Shown: positions 1-9,883 of the stretch, piece by piece
How positions within the stretch are numbered: position 1 is the stretch's first letter
Layout: every line of letters begins with the position of its first letter
Translations under genes and position numbers: made by a program
Assembly (NCBI GenBank): GCA_025449845.1
Contig: JANWIP010000025.1
Span: 1 to 64,000, forward strand
Direction of reading: 5' to 3'
Source of the DNA: Solirubrobacteraceae bacterium
GTDB taxonomy: Bacteria; Actinomycetota; Thermoleophilia; Solirubrobacterales; Solirubrobacteraceae
Length of the DNA stretch: 64,000 nt
The notes under the pieces: model-generated
Told to the model about the DNA's origin: nothing
The model's input: the letters and a program-made list of their open reading frames with translations, nothing else
The model's database searches: none

Positions 1-350
1 GAACGAGTCAGCGAACACGTAAGCTGCGACAACGAGGGTCTCCAGCGAAGCGCACATCTCGTGCTCCAATCACGAGGTTGCAAAGCTGGAGGCCCTCTTC
101 TTCAATTCAAGGCTCGCCTCCTGCCCAAACAAACCAACCCGCATCAAGCCTCTAGGCGTGCCGGGCGGGGGATGGGGCATAGGCATCTGATCGACCTCGT
201 GTCTGATCTCGTGTCGACCCAACCGTCGCGACGGAGCTCGAAAGGTCTGCGTGCCGCGTATGGCAGGGGTCGGCCTCCGAGGGTTGCGCAAGGGGCGGCA
301 AGCCATCCCGGCCTTCCGCCCTTTGCAACTGTGTAGTCGCTAACTCCCGT
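1..350. other. No supported gene
   Basis: Short ORFs exist on both strands, but none has a recognisable domain, a convincing ribosome site or a conserved-looking sequence. This is probably the 3' flank of the secreted-protein gene that ends at 351. Confidence 0.4.
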
Positions 351-1265
351 CTAGTTTTGGAATACCCCAAACGGTTCGTTTGTAGCCAGGCGCGCACCAT
401 AGGCGCCGCTGAACGTGGAGGTGAACCCGACTACGTTCAGGCCGAGTTTCTGTTCTTGTTCTTCGTATTTGACTTTGGTTATGGGTGTCTGCGGGAATGT
501 AACCAGACCTTCTTGTGTTTCGGATTCCACTGGTATGACTTCACCTGCGACGCTCCCACTGACGCCTCGTTCGCCGACGAGGTTGGCTCCGCAGCCGGTG
601 CCGCTGAATTTGAGGGTCACAAATAGCGTCCCTTCCGTCGGTACGAATACCTCAACTACTTCAGTTTGTGTGGCTGCATTTGCCAGATACGCTTTCAGTT
701 GCTTAGTAGTTATGGGTTCGGCAACTGTGCATGCGGATGGTTTCAGCACGGTGCAACTCGAGTAGGTCACTCTGCCTTTGCCTTGGCCTGGTCCACTACC
801 AAAGCCGTCGATTGTCGCGCCTTCCGAAATACTGCCATTGCATGAGATTTCTGCTTTCAATTCAGGCGTTTTGAGGACAGCCGGATTTTGTTTCAATTGA
901 AGTTTGATTTGCTTTGAGCCTTGTTTGAGCACCGTATTATTGACTTGCCACCATGGAGGATTCACGATCACCTTGATAAAATTGCCAGTGCCCGACGTTG
1001 TGCATTCCGAGTTTGTAAAGTTACCGACGTTTGGTTCAGTGGTTTCTCCGCACCATTCGTGTAGGCCAGTGAGCTTCTTAGGAAGCGCTTTGATTCTGAT
1101 GAAGTTGCCTGCGCCTACTGTCGTGCAATGAGAGTCCGTGCGGTTTCCCGTACCGTCTGTTACGACCCTATAGCATCTCACGGCGGCCATTGAGGACGAG
1201 GCGGTAACTGCGCTGAAGGCGCACACCGCCGTAAGCGTAAGCATAATGAGCTTAATATGTTTCAT
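351..1265 (-). CDS. Secreted protein of unknown function
   Basis: 304 aa. The first ~27 residues form a signal peptide: K/H/K n-region, hydrophobic core, and an Ala-rich cleavage site near SSSMAA. The mature N-terminus holds two similar Cys-bounded segments ending in HCTTVGAGNFI and ECTTSGTGNFI, which suggests an internal duplication stabilised by disulfides. Several more Cys residues follow (SCNGS, SSCTVL, SACTV). An AAGGAG ribosome site lies about 10 nt before the ATG. The GC content is visibly lower than in the catabolic genes downstream, so recent acquisition or relaxed codon use is possible. I do not recognise the family. An extracellular or cell-wall location is likely, and no function can be assigned. 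Confidence 0.7.
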   Translation of the reverse strand: MKHIKLIMLTLTAVCAFSAVTASSSMAAVRCYRVVTDGTGNRTDSHCTTVGAGNFIRIKALPKKLTGLHEWCGETTEPNVGNFTNSECTTSGTGNFIKVIVNPPWWQVNNTVLKQGSKQIKLQLKQNPAVLKTPELKAEISCNGSISEGATIDGFGSGPGQGKGRVTYSSCTVLKPSACTVAEPITTKQLKAYLANAATQTEVVEVFVPTEGTLFVTLKFSGTGCGANLVGERGVSGSVAGEVIPVESETQEGLVTFPQTPITKVKYEEQEQKLGLNVVGFTSTFSGAYGARLATNEPFGVFQN

Positions 1266-1779
1266 TTCGATGCTGCTCCTTTTGGAAATGGTTAAGCTAG
1301 GCGACAGCTATGAAACCGTCAAGCCATCGCTGATCAGTTATTTTGGGCATGCCATTGACCTGTTCGCAAGAAGGCGTGCCGGAACTTTTATTAGGTAGAC
1401 AGCTTTGCTGTGTTGGCTGCCAAGCTCGCACTCATCCGCGAAGATGTGTAGGGCTCCACAACCGTCGGTTACAATTCAGCTCACAAGAGCATGGGGCGAC
1501 CTCCTATCGAGTACTTCGGCGTGCCAAGCCACTAGTCAGTCGGTGACCCACCATGCCCATCGTAGGTAGCGTGGTCTATTCGATCACTATTAGCAAATCG
1601 AATTCGGCTTGTCAAGGGACGGCGCTTAGGAAGCGATTCGCTCCGCTGACATGACTCAGCCACCGCATAGCTTCGACCGCCGCAATTTGAGTAAGACACA
1701 TCTCTTGCGATTAGCGGCGGGCGCGCCTATGGTGTTCTATAACCTGCTCAAGAGCGGTCCCCGGGGAAGGGGTAAAAGT
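1266..1779. other. Intergenic region between divergent secreted-protein genes
   Basis: This AT-richer stretch separates two divergent genes and must hold both promoters. I see no clear -35/-10 pair or inverted repeat. An ATG at 1651 is in frame with the downstream gene but would give a ~50-residue cytoplasmic extension before its signal peptide. Confidence 0.4.
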
Positions 1780-4032
1780 TTGACGGCCACGCGGGAGTAC
1801 TCTAAGCGCCTCGCAACGGCGATAGTTTTACCGATGCTTATTGCGTTCCTTGCGATCGCGGGGACGGAAGCGGCGGTAGCATCATCTGGATGCCCAAATG
1901 AATCCCTACTAGGATTTCAAGCATATCTACCTGGGTGCAGGGCCTATGAGATGGTCAGTCCCTCGTACAAGGAGGGTTTCTCGACTCCCGCCGTCGGCGT
2001 GGCCGAAGATGGGCAGCAGGTGCTGGCCGAATCAAACGGGAGCTACCTGACACCTGAAGGCAGCGAGCCCGAAGGCATCGGTCCATTCGGGCTCACCTAC
2101 CGCCTCATGCGCACTGCGGCGGGATGGGCGTCGGCGCCGATAGATGCCCCCTTCGCCAAGTTCCCAAAATTTGAAGTCATCGGCCTGAGTCCTGATTTCG
2201 CGAGCAGCCTGGCGTTTGGAAGCGTGCCGGGCCAGTCTTCCGCGGATCTGTATATCCGTCCCGCAGGCGGCACGTTGACGGAGGTCGGTCCTGGGGCGCC
2301 TCCTGGCATCAGGGAAACCTCGGTCAACTTTATAGGTGCCTCCGAAGATCTAACCCATTCCCTCTTCAGCGCTTTTTCGCCTAGTGAAGGGCTGGAAGAA
2401 GATGGGCTTTGGCCGGGTGACACGACTACAGGCGGACGCCGTCCTTCGCTCTACGAATATACCGGCAGCGGCAATCCCGAACCTACGCTGGTGGGCGTCA
2501 GCGACGAACATCGCCTCGCGCATGTCGCCGAATCTCATTTGATCAGCAACTGCGGCACGCTCCTCGGCGGCGGCCATCAGCCGCAGGGCGGAGATGTGTA
2601 CAACGCTATCTCCGCGAGCGGAGCGCTGGTGTTCTTCACGGCTGAAGAATGTGGCGGCTCTCCAACGGTCAAGGAACTATATGCACGGGTCGATCAGGAA
2701 AGGACAATCGCGATCTCGGAGCCTCCTTTCATAGCGGGCCGAGCATGCGCGGGCGCATGTGTCACAACCGAGAACACGCCCGGGACCCGCAAGCCCGCCG
2801 CATTCGTGGGTGCCTCGTTGGATGGTTCGTGGGTGTATTTCATGACCCAGCAGTCGCTTGTGAATGGCGATGAAGCGGGCGACGGTTCGGGAATGGATCT
2901 ATACGGCGCCGAAATCATGCATGGCGCCGTGACCCGATTGGTCCAGGTCTCTAGTGGTGGGGAAGGGGATGCTACCCCCGGATCGGGCGCTGAAGTGATG
3001 GGCGTGTCGCGAGTCTCCGAGGACGGCTCCCACGTCTACTTCGTGGCCGCAGGCACACTGACGGGGGTGAATGGGGAAGGCAAGGCTCCTGTCGCGGGTG
3101 CTCCTAATCTATATGTCTTCTCAAGGCAGTGCCCAGAAGGGGAAGCGAACTGCGGAGATCCGGTGGAGCGCACATCGTTTGTGGCGACGCTTTCTGCCAC
3201 CGAAGACGGGGCGGACTGGGGTTCGGCGGATGTACGGCCTGTGCAGACGACGCCGGAAGGACGCTTCCTGGTGTTTCAGAGCACCGCTGATCTCACGCCC
3301 GATCAGGAAGGACGCAAGGAGGCTGGGCAGGTGTTCGAGTATGACGCTCAAGCCGAAACACTTGCGCGCGTATCGCGAGGGCAGAATGGATATAACGAAG
3401 ACGGGAACTCTGGCGAATACCCCGCGAAGATTCCCATTCAGAATGAAGAGCTAGGTCGAGCCTCTACTCCGGCACGTACCCGATTCTACGCCTTGGCCAT
3501 GTCTGCTGATGGCTCGCGCGTCGTCTTTACCAGCGAAGACGCCCTCACACCGCAGGCTCTGAGAGGTATCACCAACATATACGAAGCTCACGACGGACAC
3601 GTCGGTCTGATCTCGGATGGCCATGACGTTCTCACAGAAAGCGGTCATACCACAACAAGCTTGATTGGGATTGACGAGTCCGGGAGTGACGTGTTCTTCA
3701 CGACCGCCGATGCCTTAGTGCCGCAGGATACCGACGCCCAGGTCGATATATATGACGCACGCATCGACGGAGGGTTCGCGCCAGTGCCAGAACCAGTCCC
3801 GTGCTCGCCTGCTGCATGCAGAGGTTCTGCCGGCGAATCCTTGTCGCTGCTCACTCCGCTGAGTACTTCGGTGGTCGCGGAAGCGGTGGGCGCGCCGGTG
3901 GGCACAGGCCCTCTCCCGAAGCACAAAGTCACGAAGAAGAAGGCGAAGAAACGCAAGCGCGCCCCCAGAAGGAGCAAAGCGCACGGGGGTAAGAAGGCAA
4001 AGACAGGAAAAGCGAAGGTGGGTGGGAAGTAG
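1780..4032 (+). CDS. Large secreted beta-propeller-like protein with basic tail
   Basis: About 750 aa from the TTG at 1780, which has GGAAGGGG 7 nt upstream and puts a short basic n-region in front of the hydrophobic segment (LATAIVLPMLIAFLAIAG). The in-frame ATG at 1651 would give 793 aa but no normal signal peptide. The body has recurring units of the type SxDGSxVYFxxxxxLT and GRFLVFQSTADLTPDQ. These resemble WD40-like/TolB-type propeller blades. The last ~40 residues are almost all Lys, Arg, Ala and Gly (KKKAKKRKRAPRRSK). It is followed 3 nt later by another giant secreted protein with a similar tail, so the two probably form one transcript. Function is unknown. Surface display or binding of anionic polymers by the tail is inference. 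Confidence 0.75.
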   Translation: MTATREYSKRLATAIVLPMLIAFLAIAGTEAAVASSGCPNESLLGFQAYLPGCRAYEMVSPSYKEGFSTPAVGVAEDGQQVLAESNGSYLTPEGSEPEGIGPFGLTYRLMRTAAGWASAPIDAPFAKFPKFEVIGLSPDFASSLAFGSVPGQSSADLYIRPAGGTLTEVGPGAPPGIRETSVNFIGASEDLTHSLFSAFSPSEGLEEDGLWPGDTTTGGRRPSLYEYTGSGNPEPTLVGVSDEHRLAHVAESHLISNCGTLLGGGHQPQGGDVYNAISASGALVFFTAEECGGSPTVKELYARVDQERTIAISEPPFIAGRACAGACVTTENTPGTRKPAAFVGASLDGSWVYFMTQQSLVNGDEAGDGSGMDLYGAEIMHGAVTRLVQVSSGGEGDATPGSGAEVMGVSRVSEDGSHVYFVAAGTLTGVNGEGKAPVAGAPNLYVFSRQCPEGEANCGDPVERTSFVATLSATEDGADWGSADVRPVQTTPEGRFLVFQSTADLTPDQEGRKEAGQVFEYDAQAETLARVSRGQNGYNEDGNSGEYPAKIPIQNEELGRASTPARTRFYALAMSADGSRVVFTSEDALTPQALRGITNIYEAHDGHVGLISDGHDVLTESGHTTTSLIGIDESGSDVFFTTADALVPQDTDAQVDIYDARIDGGFAPVPEPVPCSPAACRGSAGESLSLLTPLSTSVVAEAVGAPVGTGPLPKHKVTKKKAKKRKRAPRRSKAHGGKKAKTGKAKVGGK

Positions 4033-4035
4033 ACG

Positions 4036-7000
4036 ATGCGATCATCTTTCACTGTTGGCCTCGTCGCGTGCTTCGCGACCGTGGCAATTGCGGCTGGGAT
4101 GGTGTTCTCTCGAGACGCGCTGGCGGCCACGCCCAACCCCGGCTGGGTGGTTTCCTCGGTCGCGCAGCCGACCAACTTCTCCACCGAAGATAACGCGCTT
4201 TGCGCTAGGTCAACCAACTCGTGGTGCGACCGTTATATGGTGACGCTCACAAACGTTGGGAGCCGGCCTAGCAGTGCCCCGCTGGTCATAGCAGATTCCC
4301 TGCCACAAGGTCTCAAGGCGATTGAAATGAGCGGCCGGAATCTGGAAACGAGCTTTCAGTTGGAAAGCAACGGGTCTGGTTGGACATGCAAGCTGGCCGA
4401 TACCACGTGCGAATACAGCGAAGCGGTGAATCCTGGTGCTACGCTGGAGGTCGACTTGGAAGTGGAAGTGGAAGCTGGCGCTCTAACGGGAACGCGTACC
4501 AATGCCGTGAGGGTCTCCGGCGGTGGCCTGCCCCCGGTTGCCACGACCGAACCACTGACGCTGCCAAATACCGTGAATGAGTCCTCGGCCGGGTTTGGGG
4601 TATCCGCATTCGGCTTTAAAGCGCACGATGTGGGTGGCGGGCTTGACACGCAGGCCGGCGATCACCCCAACGGCGTGACGAGCACCATCAACTTCAACAC
4701 CACAATTACGGCAGGCCCTGACGGCGCGCTCATTCCCGCGAGCGTCGAGGCTCCTAGGAATCTCGTGGTATATCTGCCGTTGGGCTTGCTTGGCGACCCA
4801 ACGGTCTTGGGGCGGTGTACGGAGCTGCAGCTGAAGAGCAGCGGTAACAGGAAGACGAACTGCCCGCCCGGGAGTCGCGTGGGCACGCTCGTTCTGTTCG
4901 TCCAGAAGATCCTCACAGGCACCGTCGTGCCTGAAGAATTCGGAGGTTCCACTTCGGCCATCTACAATATGGTGCCGGACCATGGCTTTCCAGCGCAGTT
5001 CGGCTTCACCTATGCGGGCGTTCCGATTCAGGTGTATGCAAGTGTGGTTCATACACCGGCCGGATATGCGCTGCGCGTCGGCACCCCTGGTTTGCCGACG
5101 ACCATTCATGTCGAGGGCGCGGCGCTGACGTTCTTCGGCGCCCCCAATACGGCTGATGAAAGCCCGAGTTCCGCCTCGGCATTCTTCACGAATCCCAGCG
5201 ACTGCAACGCCGGTTCGCTGACCGCGCGGGTGCAGGCAGATTCGTGGCCTGCCCCGAGCCATTGGGTCACCGAAGAAGCCGTCGCCTACCCCAAGATCAC
5301 CGGCTGCAATCTCCTGCAGTTCGAACCCACCATCGAAATGCACCCCGAAGTGACCCAGTCCGAAGAGCCCACGGGGTATGAGATCAAGATCAAGGTTCCG
5401 CAGACCCCCGAGCAGTTCCCGATCCTGGCGACGCCGCAGCTGAAGGATGTGACGATGACGCTCCCGGAAGGCATGACGATTGCCGCTGGCGGGGCGGTTG
5501 GCCTGTCGGGCTGTGAAGCGACCGGGCCACACGGGATCGACATGCCGACCGGTGGCGGCACCCCGACCGAAGTCGGCGAAGGCGAAGCGCTCGGGCCCGA
5601 TGGCATGACGCATCTCACCGCTGGCCACTGCCCGCAGTCTTCGCAGATCGGGACGGTGACGCTTAGGACACCCGTGCTGGAAAAGCCCGTCGAAGGCCAT
5701 CTCTACGTTGCGCAGCCTCAGTGCGGCGGCCCGGGCCAGTCGCCCTGCACCACGGCCGACGCCACCAACGGGCGTCTGTTCGGCCTCTACTTGGAAGCCG
5801 AAGGCAGCGGTGTGGTCGTGAAGCTGAAGGGAAGCGCTTCGGTGGATCCCACCACCGGACGGCTGACGGCGAGGTTCCTGGAAAACCCACAGCTGCCCGT
5901 GAGTGAAGTGGCGATCGACATCGAAGGCGGCGCTCGCTCGCCGCTGTCCAACCCGCGACAGTGCGGTGCGGCCACCACCAGCGGCGATCTCACGCCTTGG
6001 AGCTCCCCGATGACCCCCGATGCGCTCGTGACTAGTGCCTTCGAAGTGGACTGGGACGGTCACGGCGGCTCCTGTCCCGCGACGCTGCCTTTCGCGCCGG
6101 GCTTCACTGCTGGTGTCACCAACGTCCTGGCGGGCCATTTCAGCACCTTCACCGCCACCGTCACGCGTGGCGATCGCCAGCAGGATCTGGCGAGGCTGCA
6201 GGTGACCACGCCTCCCGGGGTGCTTGGCCTGCTCTCCAAGGTGCCTCTCTGCGGGGAACCGCAGGCACAGGAAGGCACCTGCGGCGAAGCCAGCAGGATC
6301 GGCGATGTCTCGGTGGAGGCCGGACCTGGGCCGACGCCGCTAGGGGTCACGGGTCGCGTGTACCTCACTGGGCCTTATGGCGGTGCTCCCTTTGGTTTCT
6401 CCATCGTCGTGCCCGCGGTTGCCGGGCCGTTCAACCTTGGCAACGTCGTAGCTCGCGCGCGGATTGACGTCGATCCTCACACTGGTGCCATCACCGTCAC
6501 CAGTGACGCTCTGCCGCAGTTCCGCGACGGAGTGCCGCTGCGCATCCAGGCCCTCAATGTGGCCATTGACCGCGAAGGGTTCATCTTCAATCCCACCAGC
6601 TGCACCGCCAAGCAGGTGACCGCGAGGCTCGACGCCGAGCAGGGCGCATCAGCGAGCCTCAGCGCGCCCTTTGCCGTCGAAGGCTGCAAGAACCTGCCTT
6701 TCAAGCCCTCTTTCAAGGTGTCAACGCAGGGAGGTACCAGCAAGAAGAACGGTGCGTCTTTGGATGTGAAGATCGGCTATGCCTCGGGGCAGGCGAATAT
6801 CGGCGAGGCTCAGGTGTCCTTGCCCAAGCAGCTGCCTGCACGACTCACCACATTGCAGCAGGCCTGCCCGGAAGCGACCTTTGCGCAGAATCCCGCGAGC
6901 TGCCCCGCGGGGTCCGATGTGGGCTTCGCCAAGGTCGTGACTCCTGTCCTCAACGAACCGCTCAGCGGGCCGGCCTATGTCGTGTCTCATGGTGGCGCCG

Positions 7001-7374
7001 CCTTCCCGGATCTCGTCGTCATCCTCCAGGCTCAGGGTGTGCGCCTTGATCTTGTCGGCAACACCAGCATCAAGAAGGGCATCACCACCAGCACCTTCGC
7101 CTCTGCGCCTGATGCGCCCATCTCGAGCTTCGAGCTGAGGCTGCCCGAGGGACCTCACTCGGTCCTGGGAACCAACCTCCCGCCGCAGGCCAAGGGCAGC
7201 ATGTGCGGGCAGAAGCTCATCATGCCCACCACGCTTACCGGCCAGAACGGCGTTCTCTTCAAGCAGAGCACCAAGATCTCCGTCAGCGGCTGTCTCAAGG
7301 CGAGGAACGCGAAGGCTCGCAAGGCGAAGGCCCGCAAGGCCCGTCGTGCTGGGAGCGGGCGCGTTCACAGCTAG
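4036..7374 (+). CDS. Giant secreted protein, repeated Cys modules, basic tail
   Basis: 1112 aa. A signal peptide (residues 1-31) precedes a DUF11-like beta domain at about 35-160 (VTLTNVGSRPSSAPLVIADSL). At least three copies of a longer module follow. Each begins with a Cys-containing CPxxSxIGxV element and continues TPVLxxPLxGxxYV, a hydrophobic strand, VDxxTGxxTxxF and a P-S-F-E-L strand, at about 530-640, 750-860 and 930-1080. The C-terminus is an Ala/Lys/Arg repeat (ARNAKARKAKARKARRAG). The start lies 3 nt after the preceding gene's stop. I recognise this architecture as typical of large extracellular proteins in Solirubrobacterales-like genomes, but no activity is known to me. It is likely structural or adhesive. 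Confidence 0.75.
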   Translation: MRSSFTVGLVACFATVAIAAGMVFSRDALAATPNPGWVVSSVAQPTNFSTEDNALCARSTNSWCDRYMVTLTNVGSRPSSAPLVIADSLPQGLKAIEMSGRNLETSFQLESNGSGWTCKLADTTCEYSEAVNPGATLEVDLEVEVEAGALTGTRTNAVRVSGGGLPPVATTEPLTLPNTVNESSAGFGVSAFGFKAHDVGGGLDTQAGDHPNGVTSTINFNTTITAGPDGALIPASVEAPRNLVVYLPLGLLGDPTVLGRCTELQLKSSGNRKTNCPPGSRVGTLVLFVQKILTGTVVPEEFGGSTSAIYNMVPDHGFPAQFGFTYAGVPIQVYASVVHTPAGYALRVGTPGLPTTIHVEGAALTFFGAPNTADESPSSASAFFTNPSDCNAGSLTARVQADSWPAPSHWVTEEAVAYPKITGCNLLQFEPTIEMHPEVTQSEEPTGYEIKIKVPQTPEQFPILATPQLKDVTMTLPEGMTIAAGGAVGLSGCEATGPHGIDMPTGGGTPTEVGEGEALGPDGMTHLTAGHCPQSSQIGTVTLRTPVLEKPVEGHLYVAQPQCGGPGQSPCTTADATNGRLFGLYLEAEGSGVVVKLKGSASVDPTTGRLTARFLENPQLPVSEVAIDIEGGARSPLSNPRQCGAATTSGDLTPWSSPMTPDALVTSAFEVDWDGHGGSCPATLPFAPGFTAGVTNVLAGHFSTFTATVTRGDRQQDLARLQVTTPPGVLGLLSKVPLCGEPQAQEGTCGEASRIGDVSVEAGPGPTPLGVTGRVYLTGPYGGAPFGFSIVVPAVAGPFNLGNVVARARIDVDPHTGAITVTSDALPQFRDGVPLRIQALNVAIDREGFIFNPTSCTAKQVTARLDAEQGASASLSAPFAVEGCKNLPFKPSFKVSTQGGTSKKNGASLDVKIGYASGQANIGEAQVSLPKQLPARLTTLQQACPEATFAQNPASCPAGSDVGFAKVVTPVLNEPLSGPAYVVSHGGAAFPDLVVILQAQGVRLDLVGNTSIKKGITTSTFASAPDAPISSFELRLPEGPHSVLGTNLPPQAKGSMCGQKLIMPTTLTGQNGVLFKQSTKISVSGCLKARNAKARKAKARKARRAGSGRVHS

Positions 7375-7451
7375 TCGAAGTCGACCAGCCCGAAGTCCGG
7401 CGGGGGGTTCTCGCGTCGGGGGCTGGACACCTGTTTTAGGCGCCATGCTCG

Positions 7452-8111
7452 ATGATCTCTTGCGTGCTTGGCGCCAGGGACATCTTTCTTGCCGGCACCG
7501 GATCCTTCGCGCTTGAGATCGCCGACTGGGCGCAGGCGGCTGGTTGGCGCGTTGCCGGGCTCATCGAGCTGGTTGATCCGGCGCGCGTCGGGTCTACCGT
7601 TGATGGGCTACTTGTGGTCGATCCTTCGGCGGCCATTGCTGGGGAAGGGTGCGTTGCTGTTGCTTTGGGCGGGGATAGGCGTGAGCACTGGTCGCGGCTT
7701 GAGCCTCATGGTTGGAGCCCCGCTTCGGTTGTGCATCCGCTTGCGCATCTCTCGGGGTCCGCACGCCTTGAGCCGGGGTGTGTCCTCGGGCCTGGGGTTG
7801 CCGTTGGGGCTCATACCGTTCTTGGGCCGCACACGCTTGTCTCGCGGGGTGCGCTCATCGGTCATCACAGTGTCCTCGGGGCCTATGTGACCGTCAATCC
7901 CGGGGCCAACATCGCGGGCAATGTCGTGATTGGGGAGCGCGCCTTCATCGGCATGGGGGCGATCGTTGTCAACAACGCTTCCGTTGGCGAGGGGGCGACC
8001 GTCGCTGCCGGGAGCCTTGTCTTGAAGGATGTCACCGCTGGGGTCAGGGTCCAGGGGGTTCCCGCGCGGGAGTACCGGGATGGGGACGGGAATGGGGCTG
8101 GTCGCGCTTGA
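7452..8111 (+). CDS. NeuD-family sugar O-acyltransferase
   Basis: 219 aa, the usual length for NeuD/PglD-type transferases that acetylate sugars or amino sugars using acetyl-CoA. The N-terminus is a Rossmann-like PglD_N domain (IFLAGTGSFALEIADWAQ). From about residue 90 a left-handed beta-helix of hexapeptide repeats follows (GPGVAVGAHTVLGPHTLVSRGA; GERAFIGMGAIVV), and it closes with the family's VPAREYR-type end. The stop overlaps the start of a glycosyltransferase, so the pair probably decorates one surface glycan. The acceptor cannot be read from sequence. Confidence 0.8.
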   Translation: MISCVLGARDIFLAGTGSFALEIADWAQAAGWRVAGLIELVDPARVGSTVDGLLVVDPSAAIAGEGCVAVALGGDRREHWSRLEPHGWSPASVVHPLAHLSGSARLEPGCVLGPGVAVGAHTVLGPHTLVSRGALIGHHSVLGAYVTVNPGANIAGNVVIGERAFIGMGAIVVNNASVGEGATVAAGSLVLKDVTAGVRVQGVPAREYRDGDGNGAGRA

Positions 8112-9079
8112 TCTGGCGGGGGTTTGCGCGCGCGCTTGACTGGCGCTTTCGCGCTGTCACCGTGCGGATCGATGAGCTGCTGCATGGGCAGCGCGAGTTG
8201 GCTGGGCGGCTTGATGCCTTGGGGGAGGCGCTTGCCTCACTTGCCGGCCTCATTGAGGGGTCGGCGCGGGACGGCGCTGCCACTCGTGCGCTCCTGGATG
8301 GGGAGATGCGCGCGATGCTGCGGGCGGTTGTTGACGAGGAGGCTCGCAATCGGCGATCTCTCTTTGCGTTGCGCGACACCTCCGCTTATGAGGCTGCTTT
8401 TGTCGGCGATGAACCGCTTGTGTCTGTGACCATTGCTACTCGCGATCGGGCCGAGTCGCTGCTTGGGCGGGCTTTGCCTTCGCTGCTTGCCCAGACTCAT
8501 CGCAACCTTGAGGTGGTTGTTGTGGGGGATGCCGCTGGCCCGGAGGTTGGTGAGGGGATTCGTCGGCTCGGCGATTCGCGGGTTCGCTACTACGACCTCA
8601 CTCAGCGCATCTTGGCCGACCCCGATCCTCGGCGTCATCATCTGGTTGGCAGCACCATGGCGCGTAATGAGGCTCAGCGGCGGGCGCAGGGGAGCTGGCT
8701 GCTGCACTTTGATGACGACGATTATCTGCGGCCTGATGCTGTTGCTTCGCTGTTGGGGCTCGCCTTTGAGCAGCGTGCTGAGGTGGTCTACGGGGGGTTT
8801 GAAAGCCACCATCCCGATGGGGGGACGCGGAAGTTCGTCACGTTCCCGCCTACTCCTGGGGAATTTGCTTTTCCCGCTGCGCTTGTACACGCTGGGCTGG
8901 GGTTCCTGGAGCGCGAGCTGGTCGGGGCTCAGTTAGCTTTGCCTGGGGATATCTATCTGCTCACACGCATGCTTCGTATCGGGGTGCGCTTTGCGATGCT
9001 CGACCGAATGCTGCTGGATTACTTTCCGTCGCACCAGTGGGGTCCTGGCAGCAGCAGCGAGGGAAACGAGGATATCTAG
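8108..9079 (+). CDS. Family 2 glycosyltransferase
   Basis: 323 aa if translation starts at the TTG at 8108, which overlaps the stop of the acyltransferase. A GTG at 8162 is the alternative. The first ~95 residues form a predicted alpha-helical/coiled region (HGQRELAGRLDALGEALASL). A GT-A fold follows: VSVTIATRDRAESLLGRAL, a nucleotide-binding VVVGDAAG, the ARNEA segment, and DDDDYLRPD, which supplies the DxD metal/nucleotide-sugar ligand. It is cytoplasmic, with no membrane helices. With the upstream NeuD-like gene it probably contributes to a cell-surface polysaccharide. Donor and acceptor are unknown. Confidence 0.75.
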   Translation: MIWRGFARALDWRFRAVTVRIDELLHGQRELAGRLDALGEALASLAGLIEGSARDGAATRALLDGEMRAMLRAVVDEEARNRRSLFALRDTSAYEAAFVGDEPLVSVTIATRDRAESLLGRALPSLLAQTHRNLEVVVVGDAAGPEVGEGIRRLGDSRVRYYDLTQRILADPDPRRHHLVGSTMARNEAQRRAQGSWLLHFDDDDYLRPDAVASLLGLAFEQRAEVVYGGFESHHPDGGTRKFVTFPPTPGEFAFPAALVHAGLGFLERELVGAQLALPGDIYLLTRMLRIGVRFAMLDRMLLDYFPSHQWGPGSSSEGNEDI

Positions 9080-9178
9080 ACATGCTCATGCCACATAGAA
9101 GATCGTACGTCCATCAGCTGCTCATCAGGCGAAGACCTTGAAGAACGGAGGGGGGACGGACGTTGTCGAGATCTACAT

Positions 9179-9883
9179 CTAGTTCAGCACGCTGCTGGCA
9201 GCCTGCCCGGACTGCGACCAGCTCAGTGTGCTGCCGGCGAGCGTCAACGATCCGGGATCGATGCCCGTGCCGGCTGCCAGCAGCCGCAGTCCGGCCGCAT
9301 CGGCAGCGCCCACCTCGTAGGCGCCCGGCGCGGCGCCCGTCTCGTCTTCGGCGATCCACGCGACGGCCCCGTCGCTCTTGACCACGATCGCGCGCACGCG
9401 GCCGATGCCTGTGAGCCCTGGCTTGGGCTGGCCCGGAACGCCGGTGGGGGCGATGCGCAGCATGCGGTTCGTGCGCAGGTCGCGCACCTGCACCAAAAAG
9501 CGGCGCTGGGCTACTTCGGATGGCAGCGTGGGTTCGATGATCGTGGTCGAGCCAAATGCGACGACGCTGCCGGCCAGCGCGAAGCTTTCCACGCCGACGC
9601 AGTTGCCCGCCGTGTCGCATACGGGGACGGGCCCCAGCGAGAAGGAGTGCCGGGCCCCCTTCGCGCAGGCGAAGACCTCCTGCTGGGCCTGCTGGCCGAG
9701 CGTGGACAGCACGTAGACCTGGGCCTGCGGGCCGGCGGCCAGCACGTGCTTGTGGGCCACCGCGCAGCTGTCCGGCACCGCGTGCCTGTGGCGGTGGTGC
9801 CGGTGTCTGGCCCCCGCTGCGGCCGGGGCGCTCAGCGCGAGCAGCGCCAGCAGGCAGAGGGCTGTGAGCCGTGCTCTTCGCAT
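9179..9883 (-). CDS. Secreted hypothetical protein
   Basis: 234 aa with a clear signal peptide (RRARLTALCLLALLALSAPAAAGA) followed by a His/Arg cluster (RHRHHRHRH) and mature Cys residues at DSCAVAH, VFACAKG, VCDTAGNC. The body looks all-beta, propeller-like, with segments such as LVQVRDLRTNRMLRIAP. The ATG is immediately adjacent to the stop of the upstream acyl-CoA dehydrogenase, so it is probably translated from the same transcript. A link between them is not obvious. The His cluster could bind metal, which is inference. Confidence 0.65.
   Translation of the reverse strand: MRRARLTALCLLALLALSAPAAAGARHRHHRHRHAVPDSCAVAHKHVLAAGPQAQVYVLSTLGQQAQQEVFACAKGARHSFSLGPVPVCDTAGNCVGVESFALAGSVVAFGSTTIIEPTLPSEVAQRRFLVQVRDLRTNRMLRIAPTGVPGQPKPGLTGIGRVRAIVVKSDGAVAWIAEDETGAAPGAYEVGAADAAGLRLLAAGTGIDPGSLTLAGSTLSWSQSGQAASSVLN

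Noticed and set aside
4483..6138. 551-aa minus-strand ORF
   Set aside because: Fully antisense to the giant secreted protein, low-complexity Arg/Gly-rich translation with no domain. A high-GC shadow.
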